From JAXMEB01 sp046348545 (GTDB lineage Bacteria > Pseudomonadota > Gammaproteobacteria > Berkiellales > Berkiellaceae), in NCBI GenBank assembly GCA_046348545.1, contig JAXMEB010000007.1, positions 14,122-78,121 of the forward strand: a stretch of 64,000 bases of DNA, written 5' to 3'. A program made the position numbers and the translations under genes. This document shows, piece by piece, positions 26,248 through 35,600 of this stretch. The notes under the pieces were generated by a model. It saw only the letters and a program-made list of their open reading frames with translations, had not been told where the DNA came from and searched no databases. Numbering within the stretch: position 1 is the first letter of the stretch; each line of letters begins with the position of its first letter.

Positions 26248-29034
26248 TCATCTTTCCAGCTCTCTAGAAATAGTTTTGGTTGCGGTCTTGTGATGCATCT
26301 TGTCTGCCACTGCAAATCGCCACTGACGCTCATTGTGGCGCTGCACATTAATATCTTTCCCCATGTATGCCTCCATCCCGGGCCTCTCTGGCACACACAG
26401 AAGCTTTTTGTCAGGCGTCATCACCCGCAAATAGGATTTATCTTTTTGCTCAAATCGGTCTATCACCCTCCCCTCAAACTGTTTGGGTAGATTAAATTCC
26501 ATTTTAGGTGCTTTGATATCGATAAATTTTTGTGTCGCCAAATCAGCCCTCAACACATGCCCCAGCTCAATCCTGTCTCGACTGATCTTCAGGTCAACCA
26601 AACAACCCTTTAAGGCACTGATACCTGGATCATGCGGCACCAGCACAGAACCCTTCTCTGTTTTAATAATGGAATGTTGGCCTGTACGTTGTGAACTGAA
26701 GTCTCCTTTCACCACCCCAATCACTCGCTCATTTTTAAAGGCATATCGAATATCTTTATCCCCCAAATAAGCTTTGAGATAGCTGAGATCCTGCTTAAGA
26801 ACAGCCTGGGCACGATGCGCGTCTTCCTTTTCACGAATAACCTTTGCAGCTTGCTCTAGCGTTGGTTTCAGACCATGCAACGCTGCATGTTCAACCGCAA
26901 GACTCATCTCACGCTTAGTCTCAAGGGAACGCTTCAGAGATTGCATGCTACGGATACTTGAAGCATCCACGACACATTTCAACTCATACCGGTGGCGGGT
27001 CATAGCAACACTGGTCTCGTTTGACTGACAATGATGCGTCATGAGCACATGACAATTATCAACGGTCATCCCCTCTGCCTTATGAATGGTCGTGGCATAA
27101 GCATAGTCGAGTTTGTTGTATTCTTTGAGCTTGATAGTCACATTCTGATTATCACTAACCTTTACTAAAATTTCGTCTTTACCAAGACCAACAATCTCAG
27201 CACGCGTCCCATTTTTAATGTCCAACGATTTATCGTTTTCCAAGAATACGATTTTCTCACCGACCGAAAAAAGTCGCTCGCCTGAATCGGTCATATAAGC
27301 TTTGCCGACCTCAAGTTTTCCTTCTTGAATTAACTGTTCTCTTGCCAATTTGTTCAGACTTAAAACATCTTCACGCATAAAGGCAAGCATTAACTTGTCA
27401 TTGGATTTATCCTCAGCCCATTGCTTAGCAACCATCTCGATGCTCGTTTTACGATCAGACTTAAATTGTATGGCGCCTTCTCGCTCATAAATCGAAACAC
27501 CCTCTGCCGCCTTACCCTCACCAAAACAAGCCGTGGCAGCCTTGTGATTTTCATTTTTCTGCCGAATCACCTCATCTAAAACCACATAGCCTGTCTGCTT
27601 AGAAATATATTTGAAGACTGGGCTATCTTTGACTGGAGAAAGCTGCTCGCCATCTCCAACCAGCACCACTTTGGCGCCAACCCTTGAGGCCTCAGTCAGA
27701 ATCGGTATCATCTTTTTTAAGCCTGCCATATTGGCTTCATCAACCACCAAAATATCTTTTCTACTAAATACTTCTCTACCATGCTCAAGCGATTTTAAAT
27801 AATAATCTATAGTCTCAGATTTAATATTGGCTGAGTGACTTAGTTCCTCTGCTGCCTTTCCAGCTAGACACATCCCCTTTACTTGATATCCTGCTTGCTC
27901 CCAACCGATTCTTGCTGCTTGAAGCATCGTGGACTTGCCTGTGCCTGCATAACCGACCACGCATTTGATATCCCCCTCCCCTGTAATGAAGTCAACCGCA
28001 TGGCGTTGCCCTTCATTGAGTTTTTGATATTCAGAAAGTGCTTGAACCTTGTCCCCGGTTACCCCATGACCCGCATTGCGACTAAGCTCATACACCGCTT
28101 CGATTAATTGTTTCTCATTCTCTAAAACTGATTGAACCGTGAATATCGTTTCTGATTTCTCATTGCGCCCTAGCTCAACAACTGAATCATGTGAGCGCAT
28201 AGCCTGATAAACCAAATTGTACTGCTCTAGGTTGACGCTATGCTTCGTAGCAATCCACGCAATATCTTTTTCACTAAAGGTGCTTTTTGAGTCGAGCAGG
28301 GCTGCCAGACCAATTTCAGGTTTGACGATGATTCGATTGCCATTCGCCTCACAAATCCGATTATGTTCAAGCGCTCTATCTAGACCAGCCTCCCCTTTGC
28401 TGTATTGATGATACGACGATGCCCCGAGATGAATATTAGGAATTAAATCGATGCCCCTATCCTGCAAACTCTTCTGGCTTACACTGGCCTCGATGCCCGC
28501 CCGCTCTAGGGCCTGATTGACCTCCTTGGCCCAATTTTCTCGCCAAGCATAAATCTTAGATTTGAGATTCCACTCTCTATTTTTGAGCCCAAAGCCCTGC
28601 TCGGAAACTTCACGCAACGTTAACAAAATATGAGCATGCGGATTGCTCGGCTTATCATGATGGATACTAAAATCCGCGACCATCCCTGCTTTAACAAAAT
28701 TCTCTTTCACGTAGCCTTGGGTAAGCGCTAGCTGCTGCTCAAGGGTCAGCTCTTTTGGAAGTGCCACTATAATGTGTCTTGCCAGCTGCGCGTCTTTTCT
28801 ATTCTCTGCGGCTTCCACTTGGTTCCACAGCACCCCCCTATCCTTCACCCACTCGGGCGCATCTTCAGGTGCCATGATTTCAGAATGAACAACGCCCTTC
28901 TTCCGCCCATAATTAAAGAGCTGTTCACAACGATCGTCCCGCAATTTTTCACCTGCAATATAGGCACTGGTGGCTACAGCAGAGCTTCCTGCTGAACGTT
29001 GAACCAGTTTGACATCGCAATGAAATATCGCCAA
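26248..29034 (-). CDS. traA: TraA conjugative relaxase-helicase (MobA/MobL + TraA type)
   Basis: 928 residues. The N-terminal MobA/MobL relaxase has the SAYIAGEKL tyrosine (Tyr25) and the metal-binding HHDKPSNPHAHIL (125-136). The central helicase carries a P-loop GYAGTGKST (about 360) and Walker B DEANMAG, and the C-terminus KAEGMTVD and TRHRYELKC. It nicks oriT and unwinds the transferred strand, as Agrobacterium Ti TraA does. It reads away from the oriT at 29062-29103. In F plasmids the relaxase is TraI; a Ti-like TraA next to F-like secretion genes is a hybrid layout. The symbol here refers to the relaxase, not the F pilin. Confidence 0.95.
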   Translation of the reverse strand: MAIFHCDVKLVQRSAGSSAVATSAYIAGEKLRDDRCEQLFNYGRKKGVVHSEIMAPEDAPEWVKDRGVLWNQVEAAENRKDAQLARHIIVALPKELTLEQQLALTQGYVKENFVKAGMVADFSIHHDKPSNPHAHILLTLREVSEQGFGLKNREWNLKSKIYAWRENWAKEVNQALERAGIEASVSQKSLQDRGIDLIPNIHLGASSYHQYSKGEAGLDRALEHNRICEANGNRIIVKPEIGLAALLDSKSTFSEKDIAWIATKHSVNLEQYNLVYQAMRSHDSVVELGRNEKSETIFTVQSVLENEKQLIEAVYELSRNAGHGVTGDKVQALSEYQKLNEGQRHAVDFITGEGDIKCVVGYAGTGKSTMLQAARIGWEQAGYQVKGMCLAGKAAEELSHSANIKSETIDYYLKSLEHGREVFSRKDILVVDEANMAGLKKMIPILTEASRVGAKVVLVGDGEQLSPVKDSPVFKYISKQTGYVVLDEVIRQKNENHKAATACFGEGKAAEGVSIYEREGAIQFKSDRKTSIEMVAKQWAEDKSNDKLMLAFMREDVLSLNKLAREQLIQEGKLEVGKAYMTDSGERLFSVGEKIVFLENDKSLDIKNGTRAEIVGLGKDEILVKVSDNQNVTIKLKEYNKLDYAYATTIHKAEGMTVDNCHVLMTHHCQSNETSVAMTRHRYELKCVVDASSIRSMQSLKRSLETKREMSLAVEHAALHGLKPTLEQAAKVIREKEDAHRAQAVLKQDLSYLKAYLGDKDIRYAFKNERVIGVVKGDFSSQRTGQHSIIKTEKGSVLVPHDPGISALKGCLVDLKISRDRIELGHVLRADLATQKFIDIKAPKMEFNLPKQFEGRVIDRFEQKDKSYLRVMTPDKKLLCVPERPGMEAYMGKDINVQRHNERQWRFAVADKMHHKTATKTISRELER

Positions 29035-29061
29035 TTTAAAAATCCCTCATCATAAAAAATC

Positions 29062-29103
29062 AACGTCCACCTTGGTGCGACGTATAGTGTGCGCCCTTAC
29101 GGT
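29062..29103. other. Candidate oriT (RSF1010/Ti-like nick region)
   Basis: The region holds a small stem CACC-TT-GGTG (29068-29077), then GCGACGTATA, then GTGCGCCCT (29089-29097), which is the exact core of the RSF1010 nic site (cut in GTGCG/CCCT); the flanking TATACGTC on the other strand matches Ti-plasmid oriT. It lies between the divergent traA and the mobilisation genes, as in Ti plasmids. Nicking is inferred from these similarities. Confidence 0.8.
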
Positions 29104-29223
29104 CACGTGATTCAAGACTTCCAATCATATTTCGCTAAAAAAGCTGGCATTATTCGTACACGACAATCAAGTTTACCTTCAGGTAAAATCCAATAAAATA
29201 ACATCTAACATAAGACGAATCAT

Positions 29224-29484
29224 ATGTCGCTTGAATTTCTTGCGCAGCTTAAAGCCAAAAAAGAGATATTGGAAAATAAAATAAAACAACAACATTCAAA
29301 AATATTGGCTCAGCAAAAGAAGGATGATACCCGTCGAAAAATTTTAGTAGGTGCTTATTACTTAGAAAAAATATCCAAGGAGGATGGAATGCCACAACTT
29401 AAATCCGAACTGGACCAATTTCTATTTCGTGCAAACGATAGAGCCCTGTTTGATTTAGCCCCACGTGAGACAATCAAGGAATAG
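29224..29484 (+). CDS. Small mobilisation protein of the Ti TraD (PF06412) type
   Basis: An 86-residue protein with a basic N-terminal coiled coil and the family block DDTRRKILVGAYYL followed by NDRALFDL. In Ti plasmids such small TraC/TraD proteins are encoded beside oriT, divergent from traA, and help form the relaxosome. It is first of three genes reading right. It must not be confused with the large TraD coupling protein two genes downstream. Confidence 0.75.
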   Translation: MSLEFLAQLKAKKEILENKIKQQHSKILAQQKKDDTRRKILVGAYYLEKISKEDGMPQLKSELDQFLFRANDRALFDLAPRETIKE

Positions 29485-29491
29485 ATTCATC

Positions 29492-29860
29492 ATGCCTACA
29501 GAAAAATTAAATTCAATTGACGTCCCTGTTCCCTATGAAATGTGGTGCTACCTAAACCAGTTGGCCGGCATCTTGGATATTGAACTTCATAAAGCCGTTC
29601 TAGAACTTTGTGAGCTTGGAAAATCAACCGCAGAATCTATCACCGTCAGAAATTTCATTGAAAAAGCCAATACTGAAAAGGAAGCCCTCCAAAAACTGGC
29701 AGCGCAAGCCGCTCTAGAAGCTTTATTGGTTTTGCGAAAATCAAACCTCATCACTCAAGAAGCGCTAGACGCATCCTCTAGCGAAGCAAAAGAGATTATC
29801 TATAACCTCATTATTCATCAAAACGATAAGCAAAAAACCTCAAGTGGAACCGCAGCCTAA
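29492..29860 (+). CDS. Mobilisation accessory protein, unknown
   Basis: About 122 residues from the ATG at 29492 (AAGGA upstream). It has a helical body (YLNQLAGILDIELHKAVLEL, then EKEALQKLAAQAALEAL) and no membrane span. It sits between the small TraD-like gene and the coupling protein, whose start it overlaps by 17 bp. A role in the relaxosome or recruiting the coupling protein is inferred from position only. Confidence 0.6.
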   Translation: MPTEKLNSIDVPVPYEMWCYLNQLAGILDIELHKAVLELCELGKSTAESITVRNFIEKANTEKEALQKLAAQAALEALLVLRKSNLITQEALDASSSEAKEIIYNLIIHQNDKQKTSSGTAA

Positions 29861-31679
29861 GTCTACCTTCCGTCTCTTCACCCGTGGCGGGCAAACCACC
29901 CTTCACGATATCCGAATGTTTGCCCAAGTTTTTTTCAAAATCATCAAGCTTGCCATTATTTTCTGGGTATTGCTTGGAGTATGTTTAACCTGGCAGACAA
30001 CAGAATCCTATTCACGATATGTGCTTGCTAAGGCCATAGAAGCTAAAAGCTACGAATTTATCTCTCACGAACAGCACTCTATCAAATTTGCAGCCAAGGA
30101 TGGGCGGACGTACTTAGTTTCACCAAAAGGTTTAATCAGGGGCCCGCTTATAAAGGCAACTGTGGGACAACTCAAAATCAATGCGATTCAATCCTTCACT
30201 CAGTCATCCCTACTCACGCTTTCTTTGAGCGGTCTGGTGATAGTTTTCCTTTTTAATAAGGGCAAGAAAAACAGCAAACAAAAGCAACTACGAGGCTCCA
30301 CACGAGTAGAAAAATCTATTTTGGTTAAGCAGCTCAAACAGGAGAAGGTCATTGCAGATTTTAATCTTGCAGATGTCCCCATTCCCAATGAAACCTTAAA
30401 TCAACATTTCCTCATCTGCGGGACCACAGGCACGGGCAAATCAATCGCCATCACTGAAATGCTCTCTCAAATTCGCTCCAAGGGTCAGCGTGCCGTTGTG
30501 TATGACGTTGAGGGTAGTTTTGTGCCCAAGTTTTATAGACCCGGTAAAGACATCCTGCTCAACCCGCTCGATGCGCGCTCACCCTATTGGTCTTTGTGGC
30601 AGGAGTGTCATGAAATTTATGAGTTTGAATCCGCAGCGGCGTCCCTCATTCCAATGCCCGCTTACACTAACGATAACTTCTTCATCCAAGCTGCCCGTCT
30701 TGTTTTTGCAACCATCGCTTCTGAAATGAGGCTTCAAGAACGACGGTCTCACATGACATTACTTAAAAATTTGGTCTCGCTATCTGATGAAACGCTGAGG
30801 TCACTCACTGAAAATACGATTGCAGAATCATTAACCTCCGGTGAAGCTGGCAAGATGGTTCAGTCTATCAAGGCCACTCTCGCCAATTATGCCAAAACAC
30901 TTCTATATCTTAGCGATGCCCCCTCCCCTACTCCGTTCTCTATAAAAAAATGGATCGAGAAAAGCGAATCTGATAGTTGGATTTTTATTTCCTCAAACGA
31001 AAAAATTAGAGAGAGTCTTAACCCACTGATATCGTTTTGGCTAGACACCGCAATTGGCGCCACCCTCGCCCTCACCCCGGGGCAATCTAAAACGTGGTTT
31101 GTGCTTGATGAGCTAGATTCTTTGCAACCCCTCCCCTACCTCAAAGATGGTCTGGCCAGGGGTCGGAAATATGGCGCATGTTTTATGCTCGGCTTCCAGG
31201 ATATCAACCAATTGGCAAAGAAATACGGCGACAAAGATGCTCAGACAATATGCGCGCTACTCAATACCAAATTATTATTTCGCGCCGCAACATCTGAGGC
31301 TGCGCAGTGGATGTCCCGCTCTCTTGGAAGCCAAGAAATTATTGAAACCAATGAAGGACTTTCTTACGGAGCACATGAAACACGCGATGGCGTGAATATC
31401 CAATCGCATAAAAGCTTTTCTCCCGTTGTGATGGATGCAGAATGTTTAACGCTTCCCAACTTGGAATGTTTTTTTAAACTCTCTGGCAATTACCCTGTTA
31501 CAAAATTAAAGCTGGAATGGCGACAAGCTGCGCAAAAGGAGCCTGCTTTCATTCAAAGAGAAAATATCAATAATTCATTTAGGTTAGATGATGTTTCAAA
31601 GGGCTGTAACCCTGATTTACCTGCCGCTAAAAACGTGGAAAATAAAGTTCCTGATATACCAATCTTGTTTGACTTTTAA
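29844..31679 (+). CDS. traD: TraD type IV coupling protein
   Basis: 611 residues. An N-terminal transmembrane region (IIKLAIIFWVLLGVCLTW near 30-50, second span SSLLTLSLSGLVIVFLFNKG near 120) is followed by a P-loop CGTTGTGKSIAI (about 192-203) and Walker B WFVLDELDSL (about 415). This VirD4/TraD-family hexameric ATPase brings the relaxase-DNA complex to the secretion channel. It ends 11 bp before the repeat array. Confidence 0.95.
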   Translation: MEPQPKSTFRLFTRGGQTTLHDIRMFAQVFFKIIKLAIIFWVLLGVCLTWQTTESYSRYVLAKAIEAKSYEFISHEQHSIKFAAKDGRTYLVSPKGLIRGPLIKATVGQLKINAIQSFTQSSLLTLSLSGLVIVFLFNKGKKNSKQKQLRGSTRVEKSILVKQLKQEKVIADFNLADVPIPNETLNQHFLICGTTGTGKSIAITEMLSQIRSKGQRAVVYDVEGSFVPKFYRPGKDILLNPLDARSPYWSLWQECHEIYEFESAAASLIPMPAYTNDNFFIQAARLVFATIASEMRLQERRSHMTLLKNLVSLSDETLRSLTENTIAESLTSGEAGKMVQSIKATLANYAKTLLYLSDAPSPTPFSIKKWIEKSESDSWIFISSNEKIRESLNPLISFWLDTAIGATLALTPGQSKTWFVLDELDSLQPLPYLKDGLARGRKYGACFMLGFQDINQLAKKYGDKDAQTICALLNTKLLFRAATSEAAQWMSRSLGSQEIIETNEGLSYGAHETRDGVNIQSHKSFSPVVMDAECLTLPNLECFFKLSGNYPVTKLKLEWRQAAQKEPAFIQRENINNSFRLDDVSKGCNPDLPAAKNVENKVPDIPILFDF

Positions 31680-31690
31680 ATGTCTTCAGA

Positions 31691-33048
31691 GTGCACTGAG
31701 TACACTTTTAAGGATTCGGGTGAAGCCCATCTGCGATCTAGGCCCCGATATCGGTCACATTTAGCCAGAGTGCACTGAGTACACTTTTAAGGATTCGGTT
31801 GAAACCTATCTCCGATCTAAGCCCCGGTATCTGTCACATGTGGCCAAAGTGTACTGAGTACACTTTTAAGGATTCGGTTGAAACCTATCTCCGATCTAAG
31901 CCCCAATATCGGTCACATTTAGCCAGAGTGTACTGAGTACACTTTTAAGAATTCGAGTGAAGTCCATCTGCGATCTAAGCCCCGATATCGGTCACATTTA
32001 GCCAGAGTGTACTGAGTACACTTTTAAGAATTCGAGTGAAGTCCATCTGCGATCTAAGCCCCGATATCGGTCACATTTAGCCAGAGTGTACTGAGTACAC
32101 TTTTTAAGGATTCGGGTGAAACCTATCTCCGATCTAAGCCCCGATATCGGTCACATTTAGCCAGAGTGCACTGAGTACACTTTTTAAGGATTCGGTTGAA
32201 ACCTATCTCCGATCTAAGCCCCGATATCGGTCACATTTAGCCAGAGTACACTGAGTACACTTTTAAGGATTCGGTTGAAACCTATCTCCGATCTAAGCTC
32301 CGATATCTGTCACATGTGGCCAAAGTGTACTGAGTACACTTTTAAGGATTCGGTTGAAACCTATCTCCGATCTAAGCCCCGGTATCGGTCACATTTGGCC
32401 AGAGTGCACTGAGTACACTTTTTAAGGATTCGGGTGAAACCTATCTTCGATCTAAGCCCCGATATCGGTCACATTGGCCAAAGTGTACTGAGTACACTTT
32501 TAAGGATTCGGTTGAAACCTATCTCCGATCTAAGCCCCGGTATCGGTCACATTTGGCCAGAGTGCACTGAGTACACTTTTTAAGGATTCGGGTGAAACCT
32601 ATCTTCGATCTAAGCCCCGATATCGGTCACATTGGCCAGAGTGCACTGAGTACACTTTTAAGGATTCGGGTGAAACCTATCTCCGATCTAAGCCCCGGTA
32701 TCTGTCACATTTGGCCAGAGTGTACTGAGTACACTTTTAAGGATTCGGGTGAAACCTATCTCCGATCTAAGCCCCGATATCGGTCACATTGGCCAGAGTG
32801 CACTGAGTACACTTTTAAGGATTCGGGTGAAACCTATCTCCGATCTAAGCCCCGATATCGGTCACATTGGCCAGAGTGCACTGAGTACACTTTTAAGGAT
32901 TCGGGTGAAACCTATCTCCGATCTAAGCCCCGGTATCTGTCACATTTGGCCAGAGTGCACTGAGTACACTTTTAAGGATTCGGGTGAAACCTATCTCCGA
33001 TCTAAGCCCCGATATCTATCAAATGTGGCCAAAGTGCACTGAGTACAC
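31691..33048. repeat. 18-copy palindrome array, about 79-bp period (candidate sopC-like centromere)
   Basis: The 15-bp site GTGTACTGAGTACAC (variants GTGCACT...) occurs 18 times, starting at 31691, 31770, 31849, 31928, 32007, 32086, 32166, 32246, 32325, 32404, 32483, 32562, 32641, 32720, 32798, 32876, 32955 and 33034. Between them lies a conserved spacer (TTTTAAGGATTCG, GATCTAAGCCCC, GGTCACAT). The site is a near-perfect palindrome around a central G. Arrays of this kind next to a SopB-type parB serve as partition centromeres (sopC of F: 12 tandem 43-bp repeats). Frames read through the array are artefacts of the repeat. An alternative is binding of the plasmid initiator or another regulator. 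Confidence 0.85.
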
Positions 33049-33123
33049 ATAGCACGTGAAGAAATAAGTCAAAATTCGAGCGAAAGAGGGTAGAAAGTCA
33101 TTAGAAAGAGGGGTTAAAAGAAT

Positions 33124-33138
33124 TGCCGCATCGCGGCA
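33124..33138. terminator. Short GC hairpin after the repeat array
   Basis: TGCCGC-ATC-GCGGCA followed by TTTT: a 6-bp perfect stem with a three-base loop. It may be a weak terminator or a structure at the edge of the origin. Confidence 0.4.
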
Positions 33139-33161
33139 TTTTGATGTTATCTTGATTTTTT

Positions 33162-33276
33162 TCCCGCACATTTCCGGAATATGTCTCATCTATCCGACGT
33201 TTGTCGCATATATAGCGAATAGAAGTCACATCAATTTACGACATATGTCACAGGTACAAACATAGATGTCGCATGA
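33162..33276. other. Candidate oriV: six iterons, about 21-bp spacing
   Basis: The motif TGTCNCA recurs at 33182 (tgtctca), 33202 (tgtcgca), 33224 (agtcaca), 33246 (tgtcaca) and 33267 (tgtcgca), with a degenerate tcccgca at 33162. Spacings are 20, 20, 22, 22 and 21 bp, two helical turns, as expected for iterons bound by Rep_3-family initiators. AT-rich DNA follows (33275-33345). The rep gene is 2.3 kb downstream. Confidence 0.6.
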
Positions 33277-33380
33277 ATTAAGATTATTCTCTTAATTTAC
33301 ATATGGTTACGTAACCTAAAATCTTAAAATCAAATAAAAATAGAAAAGCTTTCAACTTGGCAAAATAAGAGGGGTTTATG

Positions 33381-33408
33381 TTGATATACGCCAAGAGACT
33401 GCTATAAT
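33381..33408 (+). promoter_or_regulatory. Promoter of the parA-parB-rep operon
   Basis: TTGATA (33381-33386) and a perfect TATAAT (33403-33408), spacer 16. It directly precedes parA by about 30 bp, so one transcript should carry parA, parB and rep. Confidence 0.65.
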
Positions 33409-33438
33409 CGCATATATACACAAAATAAAGTGATTCTG

Positions 33439-34605
33439 ATGAAACTAACAGATGTCCTCACTAGATGTATTGATAAAGCAGATTCTGTCATTGAAATCAT
33501 TAAAGAAGATGCTTTTGGAAGTCATCAAAATAAAGAATTAAAAAGAAAATTTTCAATTACCCAAGCAGCTAAAATGATTGGCGTCTCAAGAGAAGCAATT
33601 AGGCTTGCAGAAAAGACTGGACGAATAGCGCCACCCAAAACGATTATCAAAAATCGTAAGGTCTATGATCTCAGCGAAATAAATGTATTAAGAGATCAAT
33701 TTGGAACAAGACCTTTACGAAAGAAGGGCGATGAACCATTCATTCTATTATTTATGAATTTTAAAGGTGGCGTTCGAAAGACAACGATTTCAGTACATCA
33801 AGCGCAATATCTAGCCTTAAAAGGATACAAAGTATTATTGATAGACGCCGATTCACAAGCATCCGCAACTGCGATGTTTGGTTTAACACCTGATATGGAT
33901 TTATCCGAAGATGAAACGATGCACGGATTTTTAACCGGAGAAAAAGACTCGCTCGACTACTGCATTAAAAAAACATATTGGGACGGAATAGATCTAATTC
34001 CTTCAAACTTAACTTTGTATGATGTTGAATACATTATCACGAAGCAAGCCTATTCTGGGTCATCAAACGAATTTTACAAAAGACTTAGAAAGGGGATAGA
34101 CGGCATTAAAGAAAATTACGACTTTATTATTATTGATGCGCCCCCCTCACTAGGGCTTATTTCAATAAATTTGATATACGCCGCAGATGGTATCATTGTA
34201 CCAATGCCACCAATCATTCAAGATTTTTGTTCAACAAGAATGTTTTTTGATTTAGTAAGATCGGTTATTTCAGAAATTCAAGAGAGAGAGTTCAAGTTTG
34301 TTAAGCTTCTAATATCTAAAAATGATGGCTACCCACATACAGAAGCGTTTATACGATATATCAAAGAGGTCTTTTCATCTGATTTAATTCTAAATAGTTA
34401 TTTTAGAGATACACAAGAGATACCGAAGGCCGCGATGACTTTACAATCTCTGTATGAATTTACTGGCGCAAAATCTAACGAAACAAACAAACGTGCGTTG
34501 AATATTATCAATACCATTTGTCATGAAATTGAAACCCTTATAACGAGTAGTTGGCCTTCTGGACATGGCAGTATCAAACGTGCAGAGGAAGCAATGATAT
34601 GGTAG
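33439..34605 (+). CDS. parA: ParA partition ATPase (type Ia, SopA-like)
   Basis: About 388 residues. The N-terminus has a helix-turn-helix (SITQAAKMIGVSREAIRLAEK), as in SopA/P1 ParA, which repress their own operon. The deviant Walker A is KGGVRKTT (about 111-118); SopA-type proteins have a non-glycine at that place too (KGGVYKT). Walker A prime IDADSQAS and Walker B IIIDAPPS follow. An upstream GTG at 33430 is an alternative start. It drives plasmid segregation with ParB. Confidence 0.9.
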   Translation: MKLTDVLTRCIDKADSVIEIIKEDAFGSHQNKELKRKFSITQAAKMIGVSREAIRLAEKTGRIAPPKTIIKNRKVYDLSEINVLRDQFGTRPLRKKGDEPFILLFMNFKGGVRKTTISVHQAQYLALKGYKVLLIDADSQASATAMFGLTPDMDLSEDETMHGFLTGEKDSLDYCIKKTYWDGIDLIPSNLTLYDVEYIITKQAYSGSSNEFYKRLRKGIDGIKENYDFIIIDAPPSLGLISINLIYAADGIIVPMPPIIQDFCSTRMFFDLVRSVISEIQEREFKFVKLLISKNDGYPHTEAFIRYIKEVFSSDLILNSYFRDTQEIPKAAMTLQSLYEFTGAKSNETNKRALNIINTICHEIETLITSSWPSGHGSIKRAEEAMIW

Positions 34606-35600
34606 AAAATACATTTGATCGCCTTACGAAAAGATTAAATGAAAAAGCCGATCAGAAGGAATTAGAGCGGCAGGAAAAGAAAAATGAACAATTGAATAAA
34701 CAAATACCTATTCGGAATAAAAATGAAGGGGTCTTGGAATCCACAATCCAATTACCAGATGGTCGAAAAGTCCACTTACATCAAATATACATCGATCCAA
34801 ATGTGTGCAGAATTTGGGATGGCAACAATCGTATTGAAGAAACAAGACTTGAGAATATTGAAGAACTAAAAAATACAATTGAAGCGCAAGGTCAATTAGT
34901 TCCTGGCTTCGTCCGTCCAATTAAAGATGAACAATATCAATATGAAGTTATTTATGGGTCAAGACGGTTTACAGCTTGCGCCGCGTTGGGACGGAAGTTC
35001 TTAGCACAAGTAGGTGATGTCACGGACAAAGAAGCATTAATTCTGATGGACGCTGAGAATAATGCAAGAAAAGATTTGTCGGTTTACGAAAAAGCAACCT
35101 CATATCGCAAGTGGTTAGATAGTGGCATCTTTAAGGATCGATTAGATTTAGCTACTCACCTTGGTGTTACAGTCGGATGGGTATCAAAAATACAATCAAT
35201 ATTAAAATTGCCAAGTGAGGTTTTAGACACGTTTAGAAGTAGAACAGATATTACAGTTTGGTGGGCAGTTGAGCTACTTAAAATAGTGAAGCTAGGAGAG
35301 GACCATAAAAATCGCTTAATCGAGGCTGCTCTCAAAAAATCTCCAAAAATAACTCAAGCAGATGAAGTGTATAAATATTTATGCAACTATTGTTCGGCTG
35401 AGAGCAAAAAGAAAGAGCCTGCTTCCAAAAAAAATATCCCTCCCATTAGGATAAAGAAGACCGATGGAAAAGTACTCTGTGAGATCTCTCAAGAGTCAAA
35501 TGGAAAAGTAAAAGTTGTATTTACTAGTGGGGTAGGGATAGAAGAAGTCAAAAAACGTTTAGAGCATGCTTATCTTGATGAGAAGAATTGGGAATTCTAA
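34599..35600 (+). CDS. parB: ParB partition protein (SopB-like)
   Basis: About 333 residues from the ATG at 34599, which overlaps the parA stop and has GAGGAAG upstream. The N-terminus is charged; the ParB/Srx CTPase-type domain has GQLVPGFVRP, YEVIYGSRRFTACAALG and DAENNARKDLSVYEKA, and the helix-turn-helix RLDLATHLGVTVGWVSKIQS. It should bind the palindrome array and spread, then interact with ParA. Confidence 0.9.
   Translation: MVENTFDRLTKRLNEKADQKELERQEKKNEQLNKQIPIRNKNEGVLESTIQLPDGRKVHLHQIYIDPNVCRIWDGNNRIEETRLENIEELKNTIEAQGQLVPGFVRPIKDEQYQYEVIYGSRRFTACAALGRKFLAQVGDVTDKEALILMDAENNARKDLSVYEKATSYRKWLDSGIFKDRLDLATHLGVTVGWVSKIQSILKLPSEVLDTFRSRTDITVWWAVELLKIVKLGEDHKNRLIEAALKKSPKITQADEVYKYLCNYCSAESKKKEPASKKNIPPIRIKKTDGKVLCEISQESNGKVKVVFTSGVGIEEVKKRLEHAYLDEKNWEF

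Noticed and set aside
32592..33042. Two open frames through the 79-bp repeat array, with tandem protein repeats
   Set aside because: Their sequence simply follows the DNA repeat, no ribosome-binding site is present, and the palindromes explain the conservation better than a protein does.
31691..33048. CRISPR array
   Set aside because: The spacers between the palindromes are conserved, not unique, and no cas genes are present.
33124..33138. Strong terminator for traD
   Set aside because: The stem is short, the T tract is only four bases, and it lies more than 1.4 kb after traD; kept only as a weak candidate.
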